The notes beneath the pieces were generated by a model. The model was not told the DNA's origin. It did no database searches and saw only the letters and a list, made by a program, of their open reading frames with translations. Positions 17,095-25,843 of a stretch of DNA of 64,000 nucleotides are shown one piece after another. Numbering within the stretch: the stretch's first letter is position 1; each line of letters starts with the position of its first letter. The translations under genes and the position numbers were made by a program. Source of the DNA: Actinomycetospora sp. TBRC 11914 (lineage in GTDB: Bacteria; Actinomycetota; Actinomycetes; Mycobacteriales; Pseudonocardiaceae); contig NZ_JABBND010000009.1 in the NCBI RefSeq assembly GCF_012933465.1, positions 1 through 64,000 on the forward strand, read 5' to 3'.

Positions 17095-17898
17095 GTGCCG
17101 GAGTCCCCGGGCCGTCCCGTCCAGTCGCTGCAGCGCGCGTTCGACCTGCTGGACGACCTCGCGGACGCCGGCGGCCGCGCCACCCTCTCCGAGCTCGCGG
17201 CCGCCTCCGGGCTGCCGGTCGCGACGATCCACCGCCTGCTCGCCACGCTCGTCGAGCTCGGCCACGTGCGTCGTGAGCCCGGTCGGCGCTACGCGCTCGG
17301 ACCGCGGCTGGTGCGCCTCGGGGACACCGCCGGGCGGGTGCTGGGCGACGGGGTGCGCCCGGTGCTGGCCGACCTCGTCGCGCGCACGGGCGAGTCGGCC
17401 AACCTCGCGGGACTCGACGGCTCCTCGGCCGTCTACCTCGCCCAGGTGCCCTCGCCGCACCCGATGCGGATGTTCACCGAGGTCGGCGCCCACGTCCCGC
17501 TGCACTGCACCGGGGTGGGCAAGGCACTGCTGTCCACCGTGGGGGCCTCGCGCGCCCGGCAGCTCGTGGAGCGCGCCGGGATGCCGGCGCTCACCCCGTC
17601 CACCATCGTCGACGTCGTGACGCTCGATCGCGAGATCCGGGCCGGCCTCGAACGGGGCTGGCACGTGGACGACGGTGAGCAGGAGATCGGGGTCCGCTGC
17701 GTCGCGGTGCCCGTCCCCGACGCCCCGACGCCGTGCGCGGTCTCGGTGTCCGGGCCGGCGGCGCGCCTCGGCTCCGACCGCATGGCGGCGGTGGGCGCCC
17801 TGCTCGGCGAGGCCGCCCGGCGCATCGCCGGCCGGCCGGCGGGCGCGGCACCCGGCGCCGCCCCGGCCGTCCGCGTCCCCGAGGGGACGAGCCCGTGA
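17095..17898 (+). CDS. IclR-family regulator of the glycolate operon
   Basis: 267 aa. N-terminal winged helix (SLQRAFDLLDDLADAGGRATLSEL; recognition helix near LPVATIHRLLATL) and C-terminal IclR effector domain (LHCTGVGKALL, DDGEQEIGVRCVAVPV). GTG 17095 follows AGGAGGTG. Its stop overlaps the start of the HAD phosphatase (GTGA), so it is the first gene of a five-gene operon for phosphoglycolate and glycolate. The likely effector is glycolate or glyoxylate (inference). A GGAA/TTCC dyad precedes it. Confidence 0.9.
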   Translation: MPESPGRPVQSLQRAFDLLDDLADAGGRATLSELAAASGLPVATIHRLLATLVELGHVRREPGRRYALGPRLVRLGDTAGRVLGDGVRPVLADLVARTGESANLAGLDGSSAVYLAQVPSPHPMRMFTEVGAHVPLHCTGVGKALLSTVGASRARQLVERAGMPALTPSTIVDVVTLDREIRAGLERGWHVDDGEQEIGVRCVAVPVPDAPTPCAVSVSGPAARLGSDRMAAVGALLGEAARRIAGRPAGAAPGAAPAVRVPEGTSP

Positions 17899-18638
17899 CC
17901 CGGCCGGTCGGGGTGTGCTGGGACGTCGACGGCACGCTGCTGCGCGGCGGCAGGGTCGGCGGCGAGGTGCTGCGCCGGGCGTTCCTGGCAGTCACCGGCC
18001 ACGAGCCACCGCCCGTGGCGATGGGCGGGATGACCGACCACCTCGTCGCCGAGGCCTTCCGCGACGGCCTGCCGTCCGACCACGCCGCCGCGCTCTGGCG
18101 CCGCGGCGACGAGTACACCCGCGCGATGGTGGCGGCGATCGCCCGCGAGTGGGACGGCCGCGTCCCGGAGCTCGCCGAGGTCCTCACCGTCCTGCCCGGC
18201 GTGCCCGAGGCGGTCGGGCTGCTCGCCGCCGCACCGCACGTCGACCAGATCGTCGTCACCGGCAACGTCCGCGCGGGTGCCGAGGCCAAGCTCACCGCCG
18301 CCGGCCTGCACCCGGGGCCGTTCGACCTCGACGCCGGGGTCTACGGCGACCTCCCCGGGCCCCGGTCGGTCCTCGTCCACACCGCGCGGGCGCACCTCGA
18401 ACGCCGCCACGGCGGCCCGGTGGCACTCGTCGTCGTCGGGGACACCCCGCGCGACGTCGAGGCCGCGCACGCCGCCGGGGCGCTGGCGGTCGGGGTGGCC
18501 ACGGGCGCGGCCACCGCGGCCGAGCTCGCGGCGGCCGGGGCCGACCACGTCGCCGAGGACCTCGCCGACCCGTCGGCTCTGGTGGCGATCGTGACGGCGG
18601 CGGGCGAGGATCCCCACCACACCCGAGGGAGCGTGTAG
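17895..18638 (+). CDS. HAD hydrolase, phosphoglycolate phosphatase-like
   Basis: 247 aa. HAD motifs: DVDGTLL near residue 10 (nucleophile Asp and acid Asp), VVTGN (motif II), and GDTPRDVEAAHAAG (motif IV), with an alpha-helical cap between I and II. The family includes Gph, which yields glycolate from 2-phosphoglycolate. The position, overlapping iclR by four bases and four bases before glcD, makes 2-phosphoglycolate the most likely substrate, but other small phosphoesters cannot be excluded. Confidence 0.82.
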   Translation: MTRPVGVCWDVDGTLLRGGRVGGEVLRRAFLAVTGHEPPPVAMGGMTDHLVAEAFRDGLPSDHAAALWRRGDEYTRAMVAAIAREWDGRVPELAEVLTVLPGVPEAVGLLAAAPHVDQIVVTGNVRAGAEAKLTAAGLHPGPFDLDAGVYGDLPGPRSVLVHTARAHLERRHGGPVALVVVGDTPRDVEAAHAAGALAVGVATGAATAAELAAAGADHVAEDLADPSALVAIVTAAGEDPHHTRGSV

Positions 18639-18642
18639 AGCC

Positions 18643-20121
18643 ATGGCCACACCCACCACCGCCACCGGGCCCACCACGGGCCCCCTGGCGGCGGACTTCG
18701 CCGCCGTCCTGCCCGACACGTGCGTCATCACCGACGAGGTCGGCCTGCGCAGCTACGAGTGCGACGGGCTGACCGGCTTCCGGCAGGTCCCCGCCGTCGT
18801 CGTGCTCCCGCGCGACGCCGAGGAGGTCGCGGCCTGCGTGCGGGTCTGCGCCCGCCACGGCGTGCCCTTCGTCGCCCGCGGCGCCGGCACCGGCCTGTCG
18901 GGGGGCGCGCTGCCGGTGGCGGACGGCGTCGTGATCTCGCTGCAGAAGCTGCGCCGGATCCTCGAGATCGACGTGGAGAACCGCCGGGCGGTGCTCGAGC
19001 CGGGCGTGTTCAACCTCGACATCACCCGGGCCGCGTCACCGCACGGGCTGTACTACGCCCCGGACCCGTCGAGCCAGCAGGTGTGCACCATCGGCGGCAA
19101 CGTCGCGGAGAACTCCGGCGGCGCCCACTGCCTCAAGTACGGGTTCACCACGAACCACGTGCTCGAGATGGAGGTCGTGCTCGCCGACGGGTCGCTGGTC
19201 ACCCTCGGCGGCCCCACCGGCGACCAGGCGGGGCCGGACCTGCGCGGGCTGTTCATCGGGTCGGAGGGCACGCTCGGGATCTGCACCAAGGTCACCGTGC
19301 GGCTGCTGCAGACGCCGGAGTCGGTGCGCACCCTGCTCGCGGACTTCCCGTCGATCGAGGCCGCGGGCGACGTCGTCGGCGACATCGTCGAGGCGGCGAT
19401 CATCCCCGCCGCCGTCGAGATGATGGACTCGCTGGCTATGGAGGCCGCCGAGGCCGCGACGGGCGCCGGGCTGACCGTCGACGCCCCCGCGGCGCTGATC
19501 GTCGAGCTCGACGGGCCCGCCGACGAGGTCGACGCGGAGTTCGAGCACCTCACCGCGATCTGCGAGCGCCACGGCGCCACCCGGCTCCACGTGCCGACCG
19601 AGGCCGAGGAGCGCGCCCGGGTATGGAAGGGCCGCAAGGCCGCGTTCGCCGCGGTCGGGCGCATCAGCCCCGACTACATCGTCCAGGACGGCGTGGTCCC
19701 GCGGACGCGGCTGGCCGAGGTGCTGACGCGCATCGCCGAGATGGGCCGCGACGCCGGGCTGCGCGTCGCCAACGTCTTCCACGCCGGCGACGGGAACCTC
19801 CACCCCCTGGTGCTGTACTCGGAGGCCGCGGGCGAGCACGACGCCGCGGAGGAGCTCTCCACGCAGATCGCCGAGCTGTGCGTCGAGCTGGGCGGGTCGC
19901 TCTCGGGGGAGCACGGCATCGGCACCGACAAGGCGTGCTCGATGCCGCGGATGTTCTCCCCGGACGACCTCGACGTCATGCACCGCGTCCGCCTCGGGTT
20001 CGACCCCGACTCGCGCTGCAACCCGGGCAAGCTGTTCCCGACGCCGCGGCTGTGCGGCGAGCGGCCCGGCCCGTACCGCCCCCACCCCCTCGAGGAAGCC
20101 GGAGTGATCGAGCGCCTGTGA
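18643..20121 (+). CDS. glcD: Glycolate oxidase FAD subunit GlcD
   Basis: 492-aa FAD-linked oxidase of the vanillyl-alcohol-oxidase fold, the catalytic subunit of the membrane-associated GlcDEF complex oxidising glycolate (or D-lactate) to glyoxylate. FAD-binding segments: VARGAGTGLSGGAL, PDPSSQQVCTIGGNVAENSGG and LKYGFTTNHVLEME; C-terminal HAGDGNLHP and GEHGIGTDK. Length and motifs are canonical. It lies four bases after the phosphatase and overlaps glcE by GTGA. Confidence 0.95.
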   Translation: MATPTTATGPTTGPLAADFAAVLPDTCVITDEVGLRSYECDGLTGFRQVPAVVVLPRDAEEVAACVRVCARHGVPFVARGAGTGLSGGALPVADGVVISLQKLRRILEIDVENRRAVLEPGVFNLDITRAASPHGLYYAPDPSSQQVCTIGGNVAENSGGAHCLKYGFTTNHVLEMEVVLADGSLVTLGGPTGDQAGPDLRGLFIGSEGTLGICTKVTVRLLQTPESVRTLLADFPSIEAAGDVVGDIVEAAIIPAAVEMMDSLAMEAAEAATGAGLTVDAPAALIVELDGPADEVDAEFEHLTAICERHGATRLHVPTEAEERARVWKGRKAAFAAVGRISPDYIVQDGVVPRTRLAEVLTRIAEMGRDAGLRVANVFHAGDGNLHPLVLYSEAAGEHDAAEELSTQIAELCVELGGSLSGEHGIGTDKACSMPRMFSPDDLDVMHRVRLGFDPDSRCNPGKLFPTPRLCGERPGPYRPHPLEEAGVIERL

Positions 20122-21290
20122 CCACGTCGGACCCCACCACCGTCACCCCGTCGTCGCTCGAGGAGCTGCGCGACGCCGTCCTCGACCGCCCGGGCCCGAT
20201 CCGTGTCGCCGGCGCCGGCACCGCGCACGACTGGGCGGGCACCCCGGCGCCCGCCGGCACCGTCCTGTCCACCACCGGGCTGTCCGGGATCGTCACCCAC
20301 AACCCCGGCGACATGACCGCCGAGGTGTGGGCGGGGACGCCCTTCGCGCAGCTGCAGGCCCGGCTCGGCGAGCACCACCAGCGCATCGCCGCCGACCCCG
20401 CGCGGGAGGCCGACGGCGCCACGCTCGGCGGGCTGTTCGCCACGGCCGACTCCGGGCCGCGCTCGCTGCAGTACGGCTCGCTGCGCGACGTCGTCATCGG
20501 CGCCACGATCGTGCTCGCCGACGGCACCGTGGCCCGCTCCGGCGGCCACGTCATCAAGAACGTCGCGGGCTACGACCTCACCAAGCTGCTGCACGGCGCC
20601 CACGGCACGCTCGGGGTGCTCGCGGCGCTGGTCCTGCGCCTGCACCCCACCCCGCAGGTGACGGCCACCGTCGCGGTGCCCTGCGACCGGGCGGCGATGA
20701 CCGACCTCGCCCGCCGCGTCGCCGACAGCCCCGTCGAGGCGGCCGCCGTCGCGTGGCACGACGGGCGCCTGCTGGCCCTGGTCGAGGGGTCCGAGCGGGG
20801 CGCGGAGGCCCGGGCCCGGCGGCTCGTCGAGACCCTCGGTGACGAGGCCGGCCTGCTCGCCCCGGACGACGCCACGGCCGCGTGGGAGGCCCACGACGCC
20901 GCGGTGCGCGCGCGGCCCGACGACCGGGCCGTGCTGCGGTTCGGGGTGATCCCGGGCTCGCTGTCCGGGGTGCTCGACGGGCTCGACACCGACACCGGCG
21001 GGCTGACCGAGGTCACCGCGTCCCCGCGCACCGGCATCGCGACCGTCGCCCTCCCCGCCGACGCCGACGTGGTGGCCGCCGCCCACCGCCGCGTCGCCGA
21101 CGCCCACGGCACCTCGACGCTGCGCCAGCGGCCCCCGGGGGCGGACCTGCCCGCGTTCGGCCCCGCCCCGGCGTCGGCGGCCCTGCTGCGCCAGGTCGCC
21201 GCGTCCGTCGACCCCGACCAGCGCTTCGGCCGCGGGCGCCTCGCGCCCTGGCTGCCCCTGCCCTCCACCACCGTGGGAGCGACCGCATGA
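20118..21290 (+). CDS. glcE: Glycolate oxidase subunit GlcE
   Basis: 390 aa; a second FAD-binding PCMH-type subunit. IRVAGAGTAHDWAG near the start, DGATLGGLFATADSGP, SLQYGSLRDVVIGA and HVIKNVAGYDLTKLLHGAHGTLG are the typical GlcE motifs. GTG 20118 overlaps the glcD stop, and its own stop overlaps the glcF start (ATGA), so the three subunits are translationally coupled in complex order. Confidence 0.93.
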   Translation: MTTSDPTTVTPSSLEELRDAVLDRPGPIRVAGAGTAHDWAGTPAPAGTVLSTTGLSGIVTHNPGDMTAEVWAGTPFAQLQARLGEHHQRIAADPAREADGATLGGLFATADSGPRSLQYGSLRDVVIGATIVLADGTVARSGGHVIKNVAGYDLTKLLHGAHGTLGVLAALVLRLHPTPQVTATVAVPCDRAAMTDLARRVADSPVEAAAVAWHDGRLLALVEGSERGAEARARRLVETLGDEAGLLAPDDATAAWEAHDAAVRARPDDRAVLRFGVIPGSLSGVLDGLDTDTGGLTEVTASPRTGIATVALPADADVVAAAHRRVADAHGTSTLRQRPPGADLPAFGPAPASAALLRQVAASVDPDQRFGRGRLAPWLPLPSTTVGATA

Positions 21291-22693
21291 CCGACACCCA
21301 GCCGCCCACCCACGAGACCGGCCCGTCCCCGGACTACACCTCCGAGCGCGGCGAGAAGGCCGCGCCGGAGCGCGCGGACGTCCTGAGCGGCGACTTCGGC
21401 AGCTTCGACGACCACCATCCGCCCGCCCAGGAACTGCTCGACGACTGCGTCCACTGCGGGTTCTGCCTGCCGACCTGCCCGACCTACGCGCTGTGGGGCG
21501 AGGAGATGGACTCCCCCCGGGGGCGCATCTACCTGATGGAGATGGCGGAGAAGGGAGAGATCCCGCTCGAGGGCGCCTTCACCACCCACATCGACCGCTG
21601 CCTGGGCTGCATGGCCTGCGTGACGGCCTGCCCCTCCGGGGTGCAGTACGACCGGCTGCTCGAGGCCACCCGACCGCAGATCGAGCGCAACGTGCCCCGG
21701 TCGCGGGCCGACCGGCTGTTCCGCGAGGCGATCTTCACCCTCTTCCCCTACCGGCGCCGGCTGCGGGCCGCGTCGCTCGGCGGCGCGCTCTACCAGAAGC
21801 TGCGGCCCGCGACGATGGACCGCCTGCTGGCCAAGCTGCCGCGCCGCCTCGAGCGGCTCGTGGCGATGGAGTCGCTGCTGCCCCCGGTGAGCGTCCGCGA
21901 CGCGTTCGCGCGCACCCCCATCTTCACGCCCGCCGTCGGGACCCGCCGCGGGCGCGTCGGGATGCTCACCGGCTGCGTGCAGGACGTGTTCTTCCACCAG
22001 GTCAACCTGGCGACGGTGCGGGTGCTGGCCGCCGAGGGCCACGACGTCGTCGCGCCGGCCGAGCAGGCCTGCTGCGGCGCGCTCGGGCTGCACGCGGGCC
22101 GCGAGGAGGAGTCGGCCGAGCGGGCCAGGGCGCTGATCGCGGTGTTCGAGCGGGCCGAGGTCGACGTGATCGCGGTCAACGTCGCGGGCTGCGGCTCGTC
22201 GATGAAGGAGTACGGCGAGCTGCTCGCCGACGACCCGGTGTGGGCCGACCGGGCCGCGGCCTTCTCCGCGAAGGTGCGCGACGTCTCCGAGGTGCTCGCC
22301 GACGCCCTCGCCGACTCCCGGGCGCCCCGGCACCGGGTCGACGCCACCGTCGTCTACCACGACGCCTGCCACCTCGGGCACGCGCAGAAGATCCGGACCC
22401 AGCCCCGGGACGTGCTGCGCTCGATCCCGGGGGTGACGCTCACCGAGCTCCCGGAGGCCGAGATCTGCTGCGGGTCCGCGGGGATCTACAACATGCTGCA
22501 GCCGGAGGCGGCCGGCGACCTGGGCCGCCGCAAGGCCGACAACATCCGGGGCACCGGCGCGGACCTGCTGGTCACCGCGAACCCCGGCTGCCTGCTGCAG
22601 ATCCGCAAGTACCTCGAGGGCGAGCTGCCGATGCTGCACCCGGTCCAGCTGCTCGACGCCTCGATCCGCGGGGTCCGGCCGCCGGGCATGTGA
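21287..22693 (+). CDS. glcF: Glycolate oxidase iron-sulfur subunit GlcF
   Basis: 468 aa. Two 4Fe-4S motifs: CVHCGFCLPTCPTY (C54, C57, C60, C64) and CLGCMACVTACPS, then two CCG domains (EQACCGALGLHAG and EICCGSAGIYN), as in GlcF/LldE-type electron-transfer subunits that pass electrons to the quinone pool. The N terminus (about 45 residues) is hydrophilic and longer than in E. coli. It ends the operon, 14 bases before the convergent thiL stop. Confidence 0.95.
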   Translation: MTDTQPPTHETGPSPDYTSERGEKAAPERADVLSGDFGSFDDHHPPAQELLDDCVHCGFCLPTCPTYALWGEEMDSPRGRIYLMEMAEKGEIPLEGAFTTHIDRCLGCMACVTACPSGVQYDRLLEATRPQIERNVPRSRADRLFREAIFTLFPYRRRLRAASLGGALYQKLRPATMDRLLAKLPRRLERLVAMESLLPPVSVRDAFARTPIFTPAVGTRRGRVGMLTGCVQDVFFHQVNLATVRVLAAEGHDVVAPAEQACCGALGLHAGREEESAERARALIAVFERAEVDVIAVNVAGCGSSMKEYGELLADDPVWADRAAAFSAKVRDVSEVLADALADSRAPRHRVDATVVYHDACHLGHAQKIRTQPRDVLRSIPGVTLTELPEAEICCGSAGIYNMLQPEAAGDLGRRKADNIRGTGADLLVTANPGCLLQIRKYLEGELPMLHPVQLLDASIRGVRPPGM

Positions 22694-22706
22694 CGGGGCC
22701 GGGCCG

Positions 22707-23645
22707 TCACCGCCAGTGGCGCCAGCCCGGGTCGCCCGCGCCGCCCCAGCGGTCGGCGTCGACGCTGACGCCGGCGCCCAGCCGGACGTCGGCGAACACC
22801 TGCCAGCCCTCGGGCACGGCGTCCTCGGAGGGGAAGCAGGCGACCAGGGCGTGGTCCTCGCCGCCGGTGAGCGCCCACGTCAGGGCGTCCTTGCCGAGCG
22901 CCGAGGCGATGTCGCGGAGCTTGTCGGCCACCGGGACGAGATCCGAGCGGACGTCGATGCGCACCCGCGAGGCCTCGGCGACGTGCCCGAGGTCGGCCAG
23001 GAGCCCGTCGGAGGTGTCGACCATCGCGGTGGCGCCGGCGCGGGCGGCCACCGGGCCCTCGGTGAACGGCGGGCGGGGGGTGCGGTGCGCGGCGACCATC
23101 GCCACCGGCGACCGGAACCCGCGCCGCAGCACCTCCATCCCCGCCGCGGACCACCCGAGCACCCCGCGGACCGCGACCACGTTCCCGACCTTCGCCCCGG
23201 ACCGGCGGACCGGCTCGCGGCCCTGGAGGTCGCCCAGCGCCGTGATCGACACCACGATCTGCTCGGCCGACACCGTGTCCCCGCCGACCACCCCGATGCC
23301 GGCCTCGGAGGCCGCGTCCCAGATGCCGGAGGCGAGGCCGTCGACGACGTCGGTCGGGGTCGAGGCCGGACAGGCCAGCGAGAGCAGCAGCCCGGTCGGG
23401 ACCGCGCCCATGGCCGCCACGTCGGCGAGGTTCGCGGCCACCGCCTTGCGCCCGACCTGTTCGGGACCGGACCAGTCGAGCCGGAAGTGCACGCCCTGCA
23501 CCAGGGTGTCGACCGTCGCGACCACCCGGCCGTCGGGGGCGGCGAGCACGGCCGCGTCGTCGCCGGGCCCGAGGAGCGTGCCCTCGGGCTGGGGGCGGTC
23601 CGCGGTGATGCGGTCGATCACCCCGAACTCACCGACGTCGGCCAC
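22707..23645 (-). CDS. thiL: Thiamine-monophosphate kinase
   Basis: 312 aa; ATP-dependent last step to thiamine pyrophosphate. PurM-like fold with GEFGVIDRI near the N terminus, LLGPGDDAAVL, NLADVAAMGAVP, GGDTVSAE and DTSDGLLADLGHV, the metal- and ATP-binding acidic motifs. GTG 23645 starts MADVGEFGVI; the open frame further upstream translates a duplicated repeat and is not part of the protein. Equivalent to Rv2977c. Confidence 0.94.
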   Translation of the reverse strand: MADVGEFGVIDRITADRPQPEGTLLGPGDDAAVLAAPDGRVVATVDTLVQGVHFRLDWSGPEQVGRKAVAANLADVAAMGAVPTGLLLSLACPASTPTDVVDGLASGIWDAASEAGIGVVGGDTVSAEQIVVSITALGDLQGREPVRRSGAKVGNVVAVRGVLGWSAAGMEVLRRGFRSPVAMVAAHRTPRPPFTEGPVAARAGATAMVDTSDGLLADLGHVAEASRVRIDVRSDLVPVADKLRDIASALGKDALTWALTGGEDHALVACFPSEDAVPEGWQVFADVRLGAGVSVDADRWGGAGDPGWRHWR

Positions 23646-23678
23646 GCTGCCGCCCGGAGCCCGTGACGCCACGGGGCC

Positions 23679-23738
23679 GCTCCGCTCCGCTGCGTCTCCC
23701 GTTCTCCGGGTCGAGCTCCGCTCCGCTGCGTCTCCCGT
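23679..23738. repeat. Exact 24-bp direct repeat
   Basis: The 24 bases at 23679-23702, beginning GCTCCGCTCCGCTGCG, recur exactly at 23715-23738, offset by 36. They lie in the 200-base divergent gap between thiL and the AsnC-type gene. A 12-base spacer separates them. Confidence 0.85.
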
Positions 23739-23764
23739 CCGCCTCACCCGTCTACTCCCTGCGG

Positions 23765-23770
23765 TACCTT
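23765..23770 (+). promoter_or_regulatory. Candidate -10 box for the AsnC-domain gene
   Basis: TACCTT fits TANNNT and lies 76 bases before the GTG start in a divergent intergenic region. No convincing -35. Confidence 0.3.
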
Positions 23771-23845
23771 CCGACAGTTCGTGTCACGTCCCGTGCACGC
23801 CTCCCCGCGCGGGCGAGCGTGCCCGACCCCCGAGGAGGCCCGTCC

Positions 23846-24100
23846 GTGGTCCAGGCCTACATCCTGATCCAGACCGAGGTGGGCCGGGCTGCCGCCGTCG
23901 CCTCGGACGTGGCCGGGATCGAGGGTGTGACCCGGGCGGAGGACGTGACGGGCCCCTACGACGTCGTCGTGCACGTGGAGGCCCCCGACGAGGAGGCGCT
24001 CGCCGGGAAGGTGGTCGCCGCCGTGCAGAAGGTCCCCGGCATCACGCGCACCCTGACGTGCCCCGTGGTGTCCGCCGCGGCCCGCTCCACCTCCGCCTGA
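23846..24100 (+). CDS. Stand-alone Lrp/AsnC ligand-binding (RAM) domain protein
   Basis: 84 aa, consisting only of the alpha/beta ligand-binding domain of Lrp/AsnC regulators (AYILIQTEVGRAAAVA..GVTRAEDVTGPYDVVVHVE..KVVAAVQKVPGITRTLTCPVV), with no helix-turn-helix. GTG 23846 follows GAGGAGG. Such proteins can form oligomers with full-length Lrp proteins or sense amino acids on their own; the role here is unknown. It is 13 bases upstream of the DUF3515 gene. Confidence 0.88.
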   Translation: MVQAYILIQTEVGRAAAVASDVAGIEGVTRAEDVTGPYDVVVHVEAPDEEALAGKVVAAVQKVPGITRTLTCPVVSAAARSTSA

Positions 24101-24113
24101 CCCCGTCCCGCCG

Positions 24114-24716
24114 GTGACCCCCTCGCGCGCCCCGGAACTGCAGCACCGTCTCCCGCGGGTCCTGCTGGGGGTGGCGCTCGCCCTGCCGGTGCTGCTCGTC
24201 GTCGGCGTCCTGGTGGCCTCCCAGATCCTCGGCCGGCAGACCGACCCCGACCCGGAGACCGGCCCCCTCGCGGTCCCGGCCGTGCCCGTGCCCGCCGCCG
24301 CGTCGGCCGACTGCGCCCGGTTCTTCTCCGGGCTCCCCCAGGAGATCAACACCGGGAACGGGCTGCTGCCCCGCCGCGCGCTCGCGGCGCCGGCGCCGCC
24401 GGGCACCGTCGCGTGGGGCGGCGAGGAGCAGGCGTCCGGGCGCCCGGAGGACCAGCCGATCGTGCTGCGCTGCGGCCTGCCGGCGCCGGCCGAGCTCGGC
24501 CCGACGAGCCCGCTGCTCGACGTCGACGGGGTCGACTGGCTCCAGCTCCCCGGCGTCGGCGCGACGACGTGGGTGACCGCCGACCGCGCGGTGTATGTCG
24601 GCCTCACCCTGCCCGACGGCATCGGCAGCGGGCCGATCCAGGACGTCTCCCGCGGCGTCAAGATCACGCTGGTGAGCCGGAGCACGACGCCTCCCGCACC
24701 CACGCCGACCCGCTGA
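24114..24716 (+). CDS. DUF3515 family membrane-anchored protein
   Basis: 200 aa; one N-terminal transmembrane segment (VLLGVALALPVLLVVGVLVASQIL, about 16-39) and an extracytoplasmic domain with two cysteines (ADCARFF and LRCGLP) that could form a disulfide. It corresponds to Rv2980, conserved beside ddl in actinobacteria, function unknown. GTG 24114. It converges with ddl. Confidence 0.83.
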   Translation: MTPSRAPELQHRLPRVLLGVALALPVLLVVGVLVASQILGRQTDPDPETGPLAVPAVPVPAAASADCARFFSGLPQEINTGNGLLPRRALAAPAPPGTVAWGGEEQASGRPEDQPIVLRCGLPAPAELGPTSPLLDVDGVDWLQLPGVGATTWVTADRAVYVGLTLPDGIGSGPIQDVSRGVKITLVSRSTTPPAPTPTR

Positions 24717-24728
24717 CGACGGGGCACG

Positions 24729-25832
24729 TCACCGCACGCCGGTGCCGCGCGCGAGGGCGGTGTCGACGAGCGTCGTGAGCAGCGTGCCGTAGTCCACCCC
24801 GGTCGTCGCCCACATCCGCGGGTAGAGCGAGGTGGAGGTGAACCCCGGCATCGTGTTCAGCTCGTTGACCAGCACCCGGCCGTCGTCGGTGACGAAGAAG
24901 TCGACCCGCGCGAGGCCGGCGCAGTCCAGCGTGCGGAACACCCGCACCGCCTGCTCCCGGACCGTCTCCGCGACGGCGTCGTCGAGCTTGGCCGGCACGT
25001 CGAGCTCGACGACGTCGTCCAGGTACTTGGTGTCGAAGTCGTACCAGTCGTCGGGACCCGCCAGCCGGATCTCGGCGGGGACGCTGGCCTCGACGCGCCC
25101 GTCGGGGAACTGCAGGACCCCGCACTCGATCTCGCGCCCGACGACGGCGGCCTCGACGAGCACCTTGGGGTCGCTGCGGCGGGCGAGGGCGACGGCGTCG
25201 GGCACGTCGTCCCAGGCGGTGACGCGGCTGATCCCGACCGACGACCCGGCCCGCGAGGGCTTGACGAACACCGGCAGGCCGAGCCGGTCGCGCTCGGCGG
25301 GGGTGAGGTCGGTCGCGGCGCGGTCGAGCGCGACGGCGTCGCCGACGCCGAGCCCGGCGTCGCGCAGCAGCGCCTTCGTCACCACCTTGTCCATCGAGGC
25401 GGCGCTGGCGCAGACGCCGGCGCCCACGTAGGGCAGGCCCGCCGTCTCCAGCAGGCCCTGCACCTCGCCGTCCTCGCCGGCCGGGCCGTGCAGGACGGGG
25501 AAGACGGCGTCGACGGTCGCGAGGACGGCGCCGCGGCGGTCGTCGGCGAGGCTGATCAGCTCCCGGCGGGTGGGGTCGGGCAGCAGCGCCACCGGCTCGC
25601 CGGCCGCCGGGGTGACCTCGGGCAGCTCGCGCCCGTGCAGCCGCCACGGCGAGGTGTCGTCGCCGACGGCGAGCCACTCCCCGTCGCGGGTGATGCCGAC
25701 CGCGACCACGTCGAAGCGCTCCCGGTCGAGGTTGTCGAGGATCCCGCCCGCGGACACGCAGGACACGGCGTGCTCCCCCGAGCGGCCCCCGAAGAGGACC
25801 AGCAGCGTCGGGCGCCGTGCGGGTGCTCCCAT
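24729..25832 (-). CDS. ddl: D-alanine--D-alanine ligase
   Basis: 367-aa ATP-grasp ligase making D-Ala-D-Ala for peptidoglycan. [19 protein letters not shown] near the start, [36 protein letters not shown], and the C-terminal [25 protein letters not shown] containing metal ligands. ATG 25832 is the start; the longer frame runs into the MocR gene. Equivalent to Rv2981c. Confidence 0.96.
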   Translation of the reverse strand: MGAPARRPTLLVLFGGRSGEHAVSCVSAGGILDNLDRERFDVVAVGITRDGEWLAVGDDTSPWRLHGRELPEVTPAAGEPVALLPDPTRRELISLADDRRGAVLATVDAVFPVLHGPAGEDGEVQGLLETAGLPYVGAGVCASAASMDKVVTKALLRDAGLGVGDAVALDRAATDLTPAERDRLGLPVFVKPSRAGSSVGISRVTAWDDVPDAVALARRSDPKVLVEAAVVGREIECGVLQFPDGRVEASVPAEIRLAGPDDWYDFDTKYLDDVVELDVPAKLDDAVAETVREQAVRVFRTLDCAGLARVDFFVTDDGRVLVNELNTMPGFTSTSLYPRMWATTGVDYGTLLTTLVDTALARGTGVR

Positions 25833-25843
25833 GCGCGCGGAGC

